A stretch of 64,000 nt of DNA from Combretum micranthum (Eukaryota; Streptophyta; Magnoliopsida; Myrtales; Combretaceae). Below the pieces are notes generated by a model that did no database searches, was not told where the DNA came from, and was given only the letters and a program-made list of their open reading frames with translations. Each line of letters starts with the position of its first letter. Positions within the stretch are counted from its first letter, which is position 1. Positions 35,001 through 46,732 of this stretch are shown piece by piece. The DNA lies in the NCBI GenBank assembly GCA_024138025.1, contig JAMXBD010001590.1:248001-312000 (forward strand), given 5' to 3'. Both the position numbers and the translations under genes were made by a program.

Positions 35001-37513
35001 CTTTGAGAAATGGTTGCCTAATATGTTCAATGTACATGGGAGTTTTTGAAAAAAGTAATTACTATGTTTTGGGGCGATTTGGGGGCAGAAAAAAGGGTAG
35101 GGTTGGGAGCAGGTTGTGGATCAAGATTTAGTTGAGTTCGGAAAAGTGGAAAAGGAGATTGTTCACCATCATATTAACTTGTTTTCTAAAGCATGACCAA
35201 AATTAGTGGAGCTCCAAGTTCTAGTAATACTTGCTGAGATGGATTTTTGTGGAAATGTTTTGGATATTCATGCATGGACTGTTTTTTGAAGCGTTCTGGC
35301 TTGCGGTGCTCTCCAGATTTTTTTTTGGCCCCTTCCCTTTTTTCTTTGTTTTCACTAAATTGAAGAATTACATAAAAGTAAGCACAACAAATGTGCACTA
35401 CCTGAGTTTGTGAATCAAACACAACAATGCCCATGTGCATGGCTTTGACAAGCTTAGTCATGTGGATCTACTACTGTAATTTGCATTAGCTGAACAAATT
35501 TATCTGCCTTCAGAACGTGGGAATTATTGACCTTGACATGATGTATGTGATGCTATTGGACCTGTGAAAATGCTCTTCTCCTCTTTGAGGCCATTATGAA
35601 GTATCCAGAAACAACTCCTGAAGTAAACAGGACTAGGTTAATAGGAATTGAACAGAATCATCTAATATAGAATTGTAAGATATCAAAGTTTATATGCTAC
35701 TACTTGGCACAACAATGTTTCTACTGTCTCTGTATACTTCTAGGAAATCTTCTCATTCTTCATGTCAACATTATTTATTTCAGGTTTGTGGACTAAAGTG
35801 GTCTTATGATAACCGTGAGCTCGCATCTGGTGGAAATGATAATAGAGTATGTGTTTGAGTTCACTCCCTTATAAATTTGAGCGGCAGAGCTACAATTTTG
35901 TCTTAACTGTTGTGCTTGCTCATTGTACAGCTCTTTGTTTGGAATCAACATTCCACTCAACCTGTTCTTAAATATTGTGAACACACTGCGGCTGTTAAAG
36001 CAATAGCTTGGTCACCACATGTTCATGGACTTCTTGCTTCAGGAGGCGGTACTGCTGACCGATGTATTCGCTTCTGGAATACAAATACTAACTCACATCT
36101 GAGTTGCATGGACACCGGCAGTCAAGTAAGATCCTGCTTTCCTCTTTTTGTATGCAAGAGAGTCATATATATGGTTTTAGAGAAAATGCATAAAAGGATT
36201 ACATATTCAAGTCTACAATGTGAAATCTAATTTTTCCCCCCTCTCCTACCTGGAAGCATACCGTAAAAATCACTCCTTATAACAGTGCAAAAACTTTTTG
36301 GACATTTAGTCATTGAAAAAATTTAAATCTCGTGCTCACAAGTGTTGCTGATAGAAAATCTCTGTGTCCTTGGATTAAATCGTTGACTTCAGATGAGCAA
36401 AAGGAAGTTTAAACTAAAGTTGAAAATATGTACTTTGGATTCATGCCAGCTTCTTTTTTCTGTACATTTCCTTTTTCTTATGTTTATTTACTTGTCCAAT
36501 AAAGGCTGTATAGCATCAAGATTTACCAATAATTTATTTGTTCAGTTACCTAAGCACTTGTAAGTTTAGGTAATTGGATGGTTAAATTTTATAATCATAA
36601 GAAACCACGAAATGTATCTCTCTCTCCCATCTCAGAGGCCTTATCTTCTGCCCTTTTCTCACTTCACTCTGCATTTCTAATCACTCCTTCATGGAGAGAT
36701 CTTTCGTTCTCTGACATTGTCTACAAACACTTTCAGGTCTGCAATCTTGTTTGGTCTAAAAATGTCAATGAACTAGTCAGCACACCATGGCTACTCTCAA
36801 AACCAGATAATTGTTTGGAGATATCCAAGCATGTCCAAGGTACAGTAACTTACTGTAACTACACTTGTTGAACTTCTCTCTCCTATTTTGCTTACAATTT
36901 TTGTTTTTGGCTTGTGCAGTTAGCAACACTCACTGGTCATACATTCAGGGTTCTTTATCTTGCCATTTCACCAGATGGGCAGGTAATTTGTCTTGCAACC
37001 TTCAGTGTTTTTTTCCCTTTTGCTTTCTTCCTCTGTCAAAGTTCAATGGTCGATACCATCCTTCTTCCTTGCTGTTTCAGACTATTGTTACTGGAGCTGG
37101 AGATGAAACATTAAGGTTTTGGAATGTATTCCCATCTCCAAAGTCTCAGGTAAACATCACTTGCAAACCGTGTCCATGGTGCAATTTGAATATCTGCCTT
37201 TGTGGTTCACTGAATGATCGTACATACATGACATCACTTCAGGATTGCAGTATATTTTAGTGCATATTGCAATCATGGTAGTGAACATTACAAACTATTA
37301 TTCTTTCTGAATATCTTTACCTATTCAAATACCACTCTTGTGGCAATGTAGCAGTACAGTATGTCGCTTAATACATGATTCTGCTAATTTGGTTGGTCAA
37401 TCATTTTTATTCATAAGACGGCACAGATCATGTCCTGATTAATGTTATGGTTAATCCAGAACACGGAGAGCGAAATTGGCGCATCATCTCTTGGTAGAAC
37501 TACAATCCGCTGA
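32027..37513 (+). CDS. FZR2/CCS52A-like: CCS52A/Fizzy-related APC/C activator (10 exons, frameshifted in exon 7)
   Basis: WD40 co-activator (Cdh1 type) of the anaphase-promoting complex, which selects mitotic cyclins for degradation and drives endoreduplication. Exons: 32027-32503, 32965-33087, 33238-33342, 34708-34887, 35784-35846, 35931-36125, 36737-36839, 36920-36982, 37081-37149, 37460-37513; all introns are GT-AG. If the frame break is ignored, the product is 476 residues, close to Arabidopsis FZR2. Visible features are the C-box DRFIPSR (residues 52-58), several S/T-P phosphosites, the CCS52 motif [17 protein letters not shown] repeats from about 170 to 460, and the terminal IR tail (TTIR). 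The start is the first ATG after the CT-rich leader. Oddity: exon 7 is 103 nt rather than 102, with an extra C at 36785/36786 (ACA-C-CAT-GGC). The shifted frame stops at 37104-37106. Confidence 0.93.
36785..36786 (+). other. 1-bp insertion (CC for C) in CCS52A exon 7
   Basis: Removing one C restores the conserved [20 protein letters not shown] reading of the family and a phase-0 junction with exon 8. Either a true allele or an assembly error. Confidence 0.85.
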
Positions 37514-37857
37514 ATTACATGGGTCCACAGTGTGCACTATTCTTTGAATTATTTAACCCCCCGAACAGAAGAGGAATAATGTTATTTGGTCATGAACTGT
37601 CTATCACGGTGCCATCGACTCTTTAGCTGGATAGCTTGGATTCATCTCCTAAACTTGAAGAAGATTGCTCAATATCATTGATGAGAAGAGGGGAGAGATT
37701 TAATTTAAAATCATCTTTGATAAAAGGGCTATTTTCCTATTTTGTATAGTGGTGGAGTTATACCTTCTCTATAACTTCCCCCCCAATTGTATATTAAATT
37801 AACGGTTCTAGAGTAATATTCACGCTCCTATTTCTTGCTTCTCCATGACTTTCTGTA

Positions 37858-37863
37858 AATAAA
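37858..37863 (+). terminator. Poly(A) signal candidate for CCS52A
   Basis: AATAAA 345 bases after the stop codon, in a U-rich context. Confidence 0.5.
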
Positions 37864-38236
37864 ACTCAATTCCTGTGTTCTGTCATCCTTTATCTATTTT
37901 ACGCGACACATAAACAGATGAATGATGAATGGTTTAATCTTAAAAATTTTAGGTGTCGTATTTATCGTTGTTGGTGTAGTTTTACATTCAGCTGCATGGC
38001 GAGTCCTTCAAGTATTTGTTAAGGACCGTGTCCGTTACAACGAGGAGCTGGAAACAGCGGAGTGGGCGACACTACATAGGAGTCATGTGTTTTAGTTACT
38101 TCGTAACAAAATAGTTATTAGATATGTAACTAATATCAATAAACTCAACAGATTATAACTGAAATCCAATCAAATAAATACATGGATCAAAGTGGAAAAG
38201 GTCGTCCAACTCTCCTTAAAGAAATCAGTTAGAGGC
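37864..38236. other. Non-coding spacer
   Basis: No feature recognised between the CCS52A 3' end and the MITE at 38237. Confidence 0.5.
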
Positions 38237-38624
38237 TAGGACTGTAAATGAGTCGGGATAGTTTGCAAGTTATTCTGAGTTTGATTTGGTAAAAGTTGGA
38301 ATTCGACTTGTTTACAGTCGAGTGGAGCTTCACTTCAAGCTACTCGAGTAGCTATTGAGTTTGAGCTCAAGTTTTAAAATACTCGGCTTGGTGAATTTGC
38401 GAGCTTAATTGAATATTTAATCAAGTCGAGTTCGAGTTTATCAAGTATTAAATACTCTTTATAGTTAAATTAATATTTAAAAGAATAATTGAGTTTAATA
38501 GAATGAAATTCGAGTTTATCAGGCATTAAATCAAGTTGAGTTCGAGCTTAAAAATCATAGCTCTCTCGAGATCGAGTTCGAGTTCAAACTTGGTATTGTA
38601 TCAACACGACTCATTTACGACTTA
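38237..38624. mobile_element. hAT-like MITE, ~388 bp
   Basis: Terminal inverted repeats TAGGACTGTAAATGAGTCG (left) and TAAGTCGTAAATGAGTCG (right, read in reverse complement). The internal sequence is rich in GAGTTCGAGTT-type repeats and has no coding capacity. The flanking 8-bp target duplication is eroded or absent. Confidence 0.6.
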
Positions 38625-38903
38625 GTTGGAATCAACTAATACTCGAATTTAGCATATCCTCTTTCTCACCGGCAGTAAACATTCAAACACGATTAGCAGG
38701 GTAGAAAGGGTGAAACTGTAACTTAGGTTAAGGCGAGTTACAAAGTGACGAGTGAGATTAGGGATTGAAGGAAGTCGTGAGCTATTAGTTAAGTGTGTTG
38801 TGCTTTTTTGGGACTTGTGGCTCATAGTGTTGCGGCGATGGAGCTGGCTGTTTTTAGTAAATTTCCCACTCCGGACGGACTGTCACTTTGTTGTTTGGAA
38901 TGA

Positions 38904-39060
38904 TATTTTATTTGTTAATAATTTGATTTTAATTATTTTATATTTTTCCTGTAGGTTATATTAAATTTACTCATCTTAACAAATGATATATCATTTGTTA
39001 GTAATTTGATTTTAATTATTTTATTAATTTTTATGGATTATATTAAATTTACTCGTCGAG
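38904..39060. repeat. 83-bp two-copy tandem duplication
   Basis: TTTGTTAxTAATTTGATTTTAATTATTTTA followed by GGxTTATATTAAATTTACTC occurs twice, at 38911 and 38994. Confidence 0.75.
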
Positions 39061-39301
39061 AAACAACTCAATTCCATCTCTGTGTGTGTGTGTGTAAGTA
39101 TGCATTTATGTATATGAGCAAAATCCGACTCAAAGGGGGAAGATAACGAGATAAAATGTAATAGAAAGATCAAATAGCTTTCTTTTTTTTTTTTTTAGGA
39201 TTTATAAGTTATTAAATACGTATCAAAATAGGGTCTTGGTCATTTTTCATTACAAGGTCACAAATTAGATCCTAAAATGGAGAAAATAAAAACGCTCGGT
39301 T

Positions 39302-40407
39302 AGTTTCATCGACGTATCTAAACTTTTTGATTTATAATAGTTTGGTACATTAAAAAAATTATACCAAAATGGTACCTAAATTTTTTTAAATTTTCACCCG
39401 CAATACCTATGAATGGATTCGGTCTATTTTCTCATTAAAATAACTAATGTGGCAAAAAATAATTAAAATATTTTTTTTTCTACTTGGAATTTTTTTAATA
39501 TTTTTTTTAATCTTTCCTCTCTTTCTCTCCTCCTCCTCCTCCTACTACTAACCCTAACCCCAACCCTAATTAAAAAAAAAAAAAAAACTATATTTTCTAG
39601 AATTAAAGAACATTTCTTTTTACAAGATTTTCACCAAAGCTTTGGTGATCAATTTGGAGGATTTCCAGGACAGCATCTAGTCACATCTTTCTTGAATTGA
39701 GGAATGTATTGAGCTATCTTTAAGCCGCTGAAGATGAAACTAGCTAAGGCCTCCACACTCCAAAAACCACATCGAACCAACTTCTTGTAGCATGATACCA
39801 ACGACCACCCTTCTAGAGGAACACCATAGTCTTGTATGTCTTAGGTAAGTTCATATTTTCCATTTTTTTTCCTTTTGTTTTATTTTATTTCTATCTTTTT
39901 CAACATTATTTCATTATAATAATACGGTAACCATGTTTTAGTGGAGGTTGTCAATTGAGGTGTTCGATAGATGAGAGTAAAGAGAGAGAGCACTCCTGTA
40001 CGGAATTTCACATGATTATGAGTTTAGATTATGATCAATAATTATAGATGAAATTGAATCTGATCCTCATCTTGAAATCTAATCTCTTTTCTTTCTCTAA
40101 AGTTTGAAGAAAATAATGGTTACTTTAGTTTTTTTTTTTTTTTTGAATTACGCGGTTAAGGTTAAAAGAAGAAGAAGAAGAAGAAAGGAGGAGGAGGAGG
40201 AGAGCGAGAGGAGTGAGAGAAAGAGAGGAAAGTTAAAAAAATTAAAAAAATAAAAATTTCAAGTAGGATAAAAAATAATATTTTAATCATTGTAATGAGA
40301 AAATGAATGAAATCAGTCCATAGGTACCACAAGTGAAAATTTTAAAAAATTCAGCTATTGTCTTGATATTATTACAAACAAAAAAGTTTATATACCATCA
40401 ATGAAAT
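39302..40407. mobile_element. Mutator-like long-TIR element (copy 1)
   Basis: The ends are ~100-bp imperfect inverted repeats. Left: GTTTCATCGACGTATCTAAA through AAATTTTCACCCG. Right, in reverse complement: ATTTCATTGATGGTATATAA through AAAATTTTCACTTG. Subterminal regions include the ATGGATTCGGT...TTTTCTCATTA motif and its inverted partner. The interior has CT/GA-rich tracts and no transposase. It shares subterminal motifs and layout with the element at 56097-57445. Long TIRs and the lack of coding capacity fit a non-autonomous MULE. No clear 9-bp target duplication. Confidence 0.6.
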
Positions 40408-40819
40408 TGACACTGAAAACGCATTTTGGAAGGACAATTTTTATAGCTTTTAGTTTTAGGATTGATATAATTCCTTTTTTTAATGCTTTTTTCTTATTTA
40501 ATTTAAGGGTAAATTTTTTTTTTTCATTATGCACTTGACTTTTAACCATTCAGGTGTAATGAAGAGTAACAAAGGTGTTATTTTAACCAGTGTTGTTAAA
40601 ATTGGACTGGCCCAGGTGGTCTGATCGGATTGGGCCAAACCCTGACACTAAGCCGGTCCGGTTATCTATAAAAGCTCAAATGATTATTGGCGCAGTGATG
40701 CGTCATCAACCCGAATGGTTAGATCCGGTTTCAACAAAAATCGGCTGGGTTTGCTGAGCTCAAATAGGATGTAACCGGGTCGGTTATTATCGGGTTTCCG
40801 ACCTACCCGATCCGGTAAA

Positions 40820-40848
40820 AACCCTATAGGGTTCAACCCTATAGGGTT
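40820..40848. repeat. Paired AACCCTATAGGGTT palindromes
   Basis: Two perfect 14-bp palindromes (40820-40833 and 40835-40848) in the left subterminal region of the hAT element. Variants (AAACCCTGTAGGGT, CCCTACAGGG) recur near the right end at about 45778-45832. Confidence 0.85.
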
Positions 40849-40961
40849 TTAGGGTCGGGTTTGGATGTGGATGAAAAATCCTATAGGCTTGTAGGGTCGA
40901 GTTTGGATTTTCTAAAATACCCGATGGATACCCGCCCGAATACCAGACCCGTTAAAAATAG

Positions 40962-40981
40962 ATATATATATATATATATAT
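40962..40981. repeat. (AT)n microsatellite
   Basis: AT dinucleotide run inside the left subterminal part of the hAT element. Confidence 0.9.
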
Positions 40982-42929
40982 TTTTCCCCTTAGCCGATCA
41001 CTGATCATCCGTGCACTTTTATAATTACAATTCGGCGATCAGTTGTCTGCACGCATCTGCCGAATGCCGATGTATATATACATATTTATATTTTTTTTTT
41101 CCAAACTCAAACCCTAGCCGCATACCCACAGCCCACTCACTAGTCACTAACACTAACTATTCACTTCCAGTTCCAAACTTGCAGACGGCAACGGCACCTC
41201 TCCTTTCTCTCTCTGTTTCGACTTTCGATCAGACCCTTGCCGCTGGCTCGCTGCACACCATCATCGACTCCGACTCGTCATCGTCTGTGACCCTATCCTT
41301 CCTCGGTCTCCGCTGTGTGCTGTCACTCAAATAAGGTAAGAAATCTCTCTTTCTCTCTCTCTCTCTCGTAGGTCTCCGCCGTGTGCTTTTGTTCAAATTG
41401 CAGAGAGCAAGTCTATAACATGTTATAATTATGATGCCAAAAAGGTGGAAGATGTAGATGTTTCTAGCTTTTGACAAGAAACTCTTCTTAATTAATTAAT
41501 AGACAGGACATGTGGATTACTTAAGTTGTTAAAAGACTCAGAAAATCTTTGGCTGCATATTTAAATCCATAGCAGTACGGGACTGTCTAGATCATTTTTA
41601 ATGTGGTTGATAATAATCACTCATATATATATATATATACATACATACACACACAATGTTGGTTGTTGGAAAGATGTAATTATGCCGAGACCCAATCATG
41701 GAAATGTCCATCCACCCAAATGTTTCCTTTTTATGAGTGCCATCCTGCGATTATTTAAGCATTAGTAATAAATGTTGGTGCTGTTTATACTTTTAATATG
41801 GCACTTCTGAATATACCCATTTAAAAGAAATGGTCAGAAATTGATACTAAATTTAGAGAGGATATGATTTATAGGGAATCCAATGGAGAATTGACTTGGG
41901 AAACAGGACCAAAATATAGATTCCATGTTTAGAGGAACACTGAATTCCTCTTCTTTTTTTTTTTTTTTATGTAAAAGCCTTGTTGCGCCTTGTATAGGGA
42001 GTATTTGTATGTTTACCGTTTTGTTTTTGTTTGTTTTTTTCTCATGTTAAGAGCTGTGAAGCAACACATAGGGATGTGTGATTTTCTATAATTAACCATC
42101 CTCGGATGACCAAACAGCAAACAATTTCGATCCCCCCCACCCCCCAACTGAATTGGTGAAACCAATGGGTACAACTCTGAAGATCAGTTAAAGGAATCTT
42201 ATAATATCTTGGGGTTTGAAAAATTGCTTATTCTAGCCAATTATATATTAAAAAAAAACTAGAATCCGTTATGAATTTAGATATATTGGTCCCTACGACA
42301 TACACGCGCATTTGTGAGCTGGCCAGACATCTTACGACGATCTAAGTTTGACTGGTTATTGTAGAGGGTAAAATTGTTCTCTTGTGCAGAGATTAGCTTA
42401 TTCTGATAACGAATGTTGCTATCAAGTTTTTATATTTTTACATTGTTCTCTTGTGTAGAGATTGAGCTACAGAAGCTCCACAAAATCTAAAGAGTAGGAT
42501 AAAGAAGGGCTATTTAACCAATTGCAAAAACAAGTAAGTTAATTAAACTATTTGATGTTTGTCTGTTTCATGTATTAAATACTGGAACTTTGATACATGA
42601 GGATGGATAAGTATAAGCATGGTCGAATGATAATATATTTGAATACGATGCTCATGTGTTAATTGTTTATGTGCATTACATGATTTTTAATTGACGAACC
42701 TTGGCTTCATGTGCATAAAAATGTGTAGGAATTAATTTCAGGTCATGTATTAATTTAATATTGGATCTAAATGTTAAATTGATCTTGTTAAATTAATTTT
42801 TAAGCTGGTAAAATTTACATATATAAACGTTGAACATTATGTCGATAATTGAATCATATGATAACATTGTGTGTTTTTCATTTTTTTTATGATTCTGATG
42901 GTATTCATTTTTTTTATGATGCAGGGAAC

Positions 42930-45237
42930 ATGGATGTTGAATTACTTGAAGCTGAGATGAACATGGATGCAAATAATGTTGATGCAACTCCATTGGAATC
43001 CCTAGTTGAAATTGAAAAGGAGGTAGCATCCAAAAAGGCAAAAGTATCGTCTTCTCAAGTATCAAGTACTGGAGATCAGAGTGACAATCCAAGTAAACAT
43101 AAGTTGACATCCAGTGTGTGGAAGGATATGGTGAGAAAAATAGTTAAAGGGGAAACTGTAGCTGAGTGCAATTACTGTAAGAAGAGACTTTCAGCAAGCA
43201 GTGCAAATGGTACTTCACATTTGCTTAACCATTTGAAGAGGTGTGTGCAAAAGAAAAGACAAGCAGACATTAGACAATGTTTCTTATCAATGGAAACTAT
43301 CAGGAGCGAAGATGATTGTAATGCAAGTGGTTTAGCAATAGGAAACTGGTCTTTTAATCAAGAATCTGCATGGCAAAAACTTGCAAAAGCCATAATTGTC
43401 CATGAGTATCCATTATCAATGGTTGAGCATGAACGTTTTAGAGAGTTTGTTAGTGACATTCAACCTCATTTTAAACACATTAGCCGCACCACCATGAGGA
43501 AAAAGATTATCAACATTTATAATGCGGAGAAAGAGAAATTGCGAACCCAATTGAAAGGGCTTAATACACGGGTTGCAATAACAACGGATTTGTGGACATC
43601 AAATCAAAAAAGGGGATATATGACAGTGACAGCACATTTTGTTGATAGTAATTGGATGCTCCGGAGCCGACTCCTAAAGTAAGCTTTTGTAAAATTTTCA
43701 TTTTATCTAATTGGAATGCTAAGAATTGTTTCTAATAACATTTACGACATCTAATTAGATGTCCTTTGTTTTTTCTTGCAGCTTTCTATATGTGCCAGCT
43801 CCACATACAAATGAAGCAATTGCAGATTGCCTATTCAATTCATTGATGGCATGGGGTTTGGATAGGAAATTATCTACAGTCACTGTAGATAATTGTTCGA
43901 CAAATGATGCCATGATGACAACTTTACAATTGAAGCTACGAAAGGAGGATCTACTTCTTCGTGGGAAGGTATTTCACAAGCGATGTTGTGCACATATTTT
44001 GAATTTAGTTGTCAAAGATGGAGTGAGTGTCATTGAAAAAGCAATAAAGAGGATTCGTGACAGTGTCTTATATTGGACAGCAACACCATCACGAGTGGAA
44101 AAATTTGGAGAGGCGTGTAAGCAACTAGATGTGCCTTTTATTAGGAAGCTTTCCTTAGATTGTAAGACAAGGTGGAATTCCACCTATGACATGTTAGTTA
44201 CTGCAATTGAATATAAGGAAGTTTTCTACAGAGTTCAGTTTATGGATAAAAACTATAAGTGTCTTCCCACTGAGGAAGATTGGGAGTTAGCAGGTGAGAT
44301 TTGCAAGAAGTTGTCCATATTTTATGAAGTTACCAATCTGTTCTCTGGTTTGCAATACCCAACAGCAAACTATTATTTTGAAAGGGTTTATGAAATTAGG
44401 GAAAACTTGCTTGAATGGAAGGACTCTCTTGATTTGAATATTAGTTTGATGGCTGATAAGATGTTTGTAAAATTTGAGAAATATTGGAGTGATGTGCACA
44501 CAATTATGGCTATATGTACTGTTCTAGATCCACGCTTCAAGTTCAAAGCTGTGGATTTTATGCTTTCTAGTGTGTATGCTGATCGTGCTTCCATGGAGAA
44601 AGAAAGGATCAAGAACACTTTGTATGAATTACTTCAAGAATACCAACACAGGAGCAATACTCGTATAATAAAAGTATGGGTGTGGGCAGTACCTCTTTTG
44701 TGCCTATAGGTGATGTTGATGATGGTTTGAAGAGAGAAACAAAATTGAGGCAATTCATGAAAACCTATGTCACCACCATTGATGACAACCAAGTAAAGAC
44801 AGAGCTGGACCATTACCTACAGGAAACTTTGCTACCTTTGGGTAATGGTGATGATAATTTTGATATCCTTTTATGGTGGAAACAAAGTGGAGCGAAATAC
44901 CCCACACTACAAGCTGTAGCTAGGGACTTGTTGGCTATACCGGTTTCTACAGTTGCTTCTGAGTCAGCATTTAACACTAGTGGCCGAGTAATTACCTCAC
45001 ACAGAAGTCGGCTCAAGCCAACTACAATAGAAGCATTAATGTGTACTCAAAGCTGGTTATCAAATGGAATAATAGGTGACTTCTTTAAATTATGTGACAC
45101 TTAACTTTCTTCATTATTCCCATACTTATTTTATTTAGCATTTTTATCTTTTTGTAGGTGATGATATATCTATATGTAAGCTAGAAGATGAGCTTGAGAG
45201 GTTAGATATCAATGATGATGATGCTATAGATGATTAA
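42930..45237 (+). CDS. hAT (Ac-like) transposase, three exons, one frameshift
   Basis: Cut-and-paste transposase of the enclosing element. Exons: 42930-43678, 43782-45075, 45158-45237; introns (103 and 82 bp) are GT-AG and join in frame. Allowing for one missing base, the product is 707 residues. The BED zinc finger lies at about residues 60-110 (WKDMV, CNYC, SHLLNHLKRC). The RNase H-like core shows the acidic motifs TTDLWTS and VTVDNCSTNDAM. The hAT C-terminal dimerisation domain is at 44880-45060 (DILLWWKQSG, VASESAFNTSGRVI, RSRLKP). The chosen start follows a probable acceptor (GATGCAG) and precedes an acidic N-terminus. Oddity: the frame changes at the A-run 44670-44673, where one lost A explains the shift. 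Otherwise no stops. Downstream 45324-45509 is probably 3' UTR. Confidence 0.9.
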
Positions 45238-46430
45238 AGCTAAGTAAGTGTTAGTATTACACATGTCATTCATAGTATAATAATTTACTAGTATTCCTTT
45301 ATAAAGCTAGTAAGCTTTGTTTAGTGAGTTTTAAATTTCTAATTCATATCTTTTCCTTGTATGTCACAGGGCATTTGTGTGAAGAGATGTTAAAAGGGCA
45401 AGGAGAGGAAGAAGACAAAGACATGGAGGAGCTCCAAGATGTTTTTCTTTTATGTTTATTAAACTACTTAAGGATTTTACAACTTGTTATTAAAAATTGG
45501 TTTAAGTGATGTATTTATGTTTGATTGTTATATGTTTGCATGAGGATTGTTATTAAGTGTTTCAATTTATATGTCTCTTGATTCATTACACAATTTGAAA
45601 ATAAATTGAAACACTTAATTAAGATTATTATTTTATTAGCTAAAAATTGTGGAATCTATTGAAATAAATAAATAAATAAAGGGGGCGGGTTTGGGTGAAT
45701 AAACGGGCGGGTAGTCGGGCGGGTAATCGGGTTAATAGATCGGGTGGGTATTCGGGCGGGTCTCGGGTTTTAGGGTAAACCCTGTAGGGTGGGTTTGGAT
45801 TTAGAGGAAAAACCCTACAGGGTTACAGGGTCAGGTTTGGTATGTTGTATAGGGTAGCGGGTTCGGGTTTGGATTCATATAACCCACCCGAAACCCTACC
45901 CGGTTACATCCCTAAGCTCAAATGCTCATATAGGCACATCAATTGGTTTCCAGTTGTCCCAGTACTTGTGTCTTTTCACTCTCTCTCCATAGTCAAGCTT
46001 TATATACAAGTCCCAATTACATGGATCATACGCCATTTTTACACGTCTTTTCACTTTGTTTCATCTACTAGAGATAGTATTGGCAATTCCATATTAGACA
46101 CCATTTTTATTTATGATCAACATTTTTTTTGTTTTCTTCCACTCATTGTCAACGTTAGGTATAGAGCATTAGAGCTATTTATATATTGAAACTAATAAAA
46201 TTACATACAAATAGCATTAGAGCTATTTATATATAGCATTAGAGTTATTTAAACTTATATTTTATTTTAATATCATGTTTCTTGCCATTAGTAATTAAAT
46301 AATAAATTATTTTTGACATTTTTATTGACCTTAGTTCAACCTCTACTTAAATCCGATTCGGCCCTCGATCCTTAACCTCTAGCATGTTCGAGTCAAACCT
46401 TGGTCCAGTTTTGACAACATTGATTTTAAT

Positions 46431-46732
46431 TTAATTTTAATAACATATCTCTTGGAATGTTTAAATTAAAAATGTATTCTTAAAACACAAAACTTGGGGG
46501 ATACTTAGCTATTGTAATATATTTTATCAAAAATAAAAATGGAAATGGAAAGAAAATAATATCTAAATAAATACTTATAAAAATGCAATGAGATAAAAAT
46601 AATCCTAAAAAAAATAAATTTATCTTGTTCCTATGTAAAATGAATTCTATTACTATACACATAAGTAAAAAAGATAAGTTCTATTGCTTTACACATCGGC
46701 TAGAATATCGATAAACGACTAATGTCAAGAGC
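46431..46732. other. Non-coding spacer
   Basis: AT-rich sequence between the nested hAT pair and the next hAT relic. Confidence 0.5.

Larger units (their letters stand above)
40765..45914 (+). mobile_element. Ac-like hAT transposon, near intact (5150 bp)
   Basis: Terminal inverted repeats TAGGATGTAACCGGGTCGG (left) and TAGGGATGTAACCGGGT (right, reverse complement). They are flanked by a perfect 8-bp target duplication AGCTCAAA (40757-40764; 45915-45922), typical of hAT. The subterminal regions are dense in CGGGCGGGT/ACCCGCCCG motifs and AACCCTATAGGGTT palindromes, plausible transposase binding sites as known for Ac-type subterminal repeats. A spliced transposase is encoded on the plus strand. 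A long 5' leader (40980-42929) probably contains a 5'-UTR intron (donor near 41335, acceptor just before 42925). Confidence 0.92.
40588..46422. mobile_element. Non-autonomous hAT element hosting a nested hAT
   Basis: Outer termini: CAGTGTTGTTAAAATTGGAC at 40588, and CAATGTTGTCAAAACTGGAC in reverse complement ending at 46422. Flanking 8-bp duplications are ATTTTAAC (40580-40587) and ATTTTAAT (46423-46430), one mismatch. The element is only ~677 bp without the nested insertion and its 8-bp duplication, and it has no transposase, so it is a non-autonomous hAT. Confidence 0.75.

Noticed and set aside
35186..35461. Minus-strand frame of 91 codons inside a CCS52A intron
   Set aside because: No motif; lies within intron 4 antisense to the gene.
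36578..37260. Open frames of 97 and 131 codons overlapping CCS52A exons 7-9
   Set aside because: They read partly through introns and in shifted frames; the spliced CCS52A model explains the sequence.
41011..41334. 107-codon open frame in the 5' part of the hAT element
   Set aside because: Ser/Leu/Thr-rich low-complexity reading in a region that looks like a 5' untranslated exon; ends at a plausible splice donor.
45324..45509. Extra coding exon of the hAT transposase
   Set aside because: The transposase already ends at 45235-45237 after the dimerisation domain; this stretch follows a stop and is likely 3' UTR.
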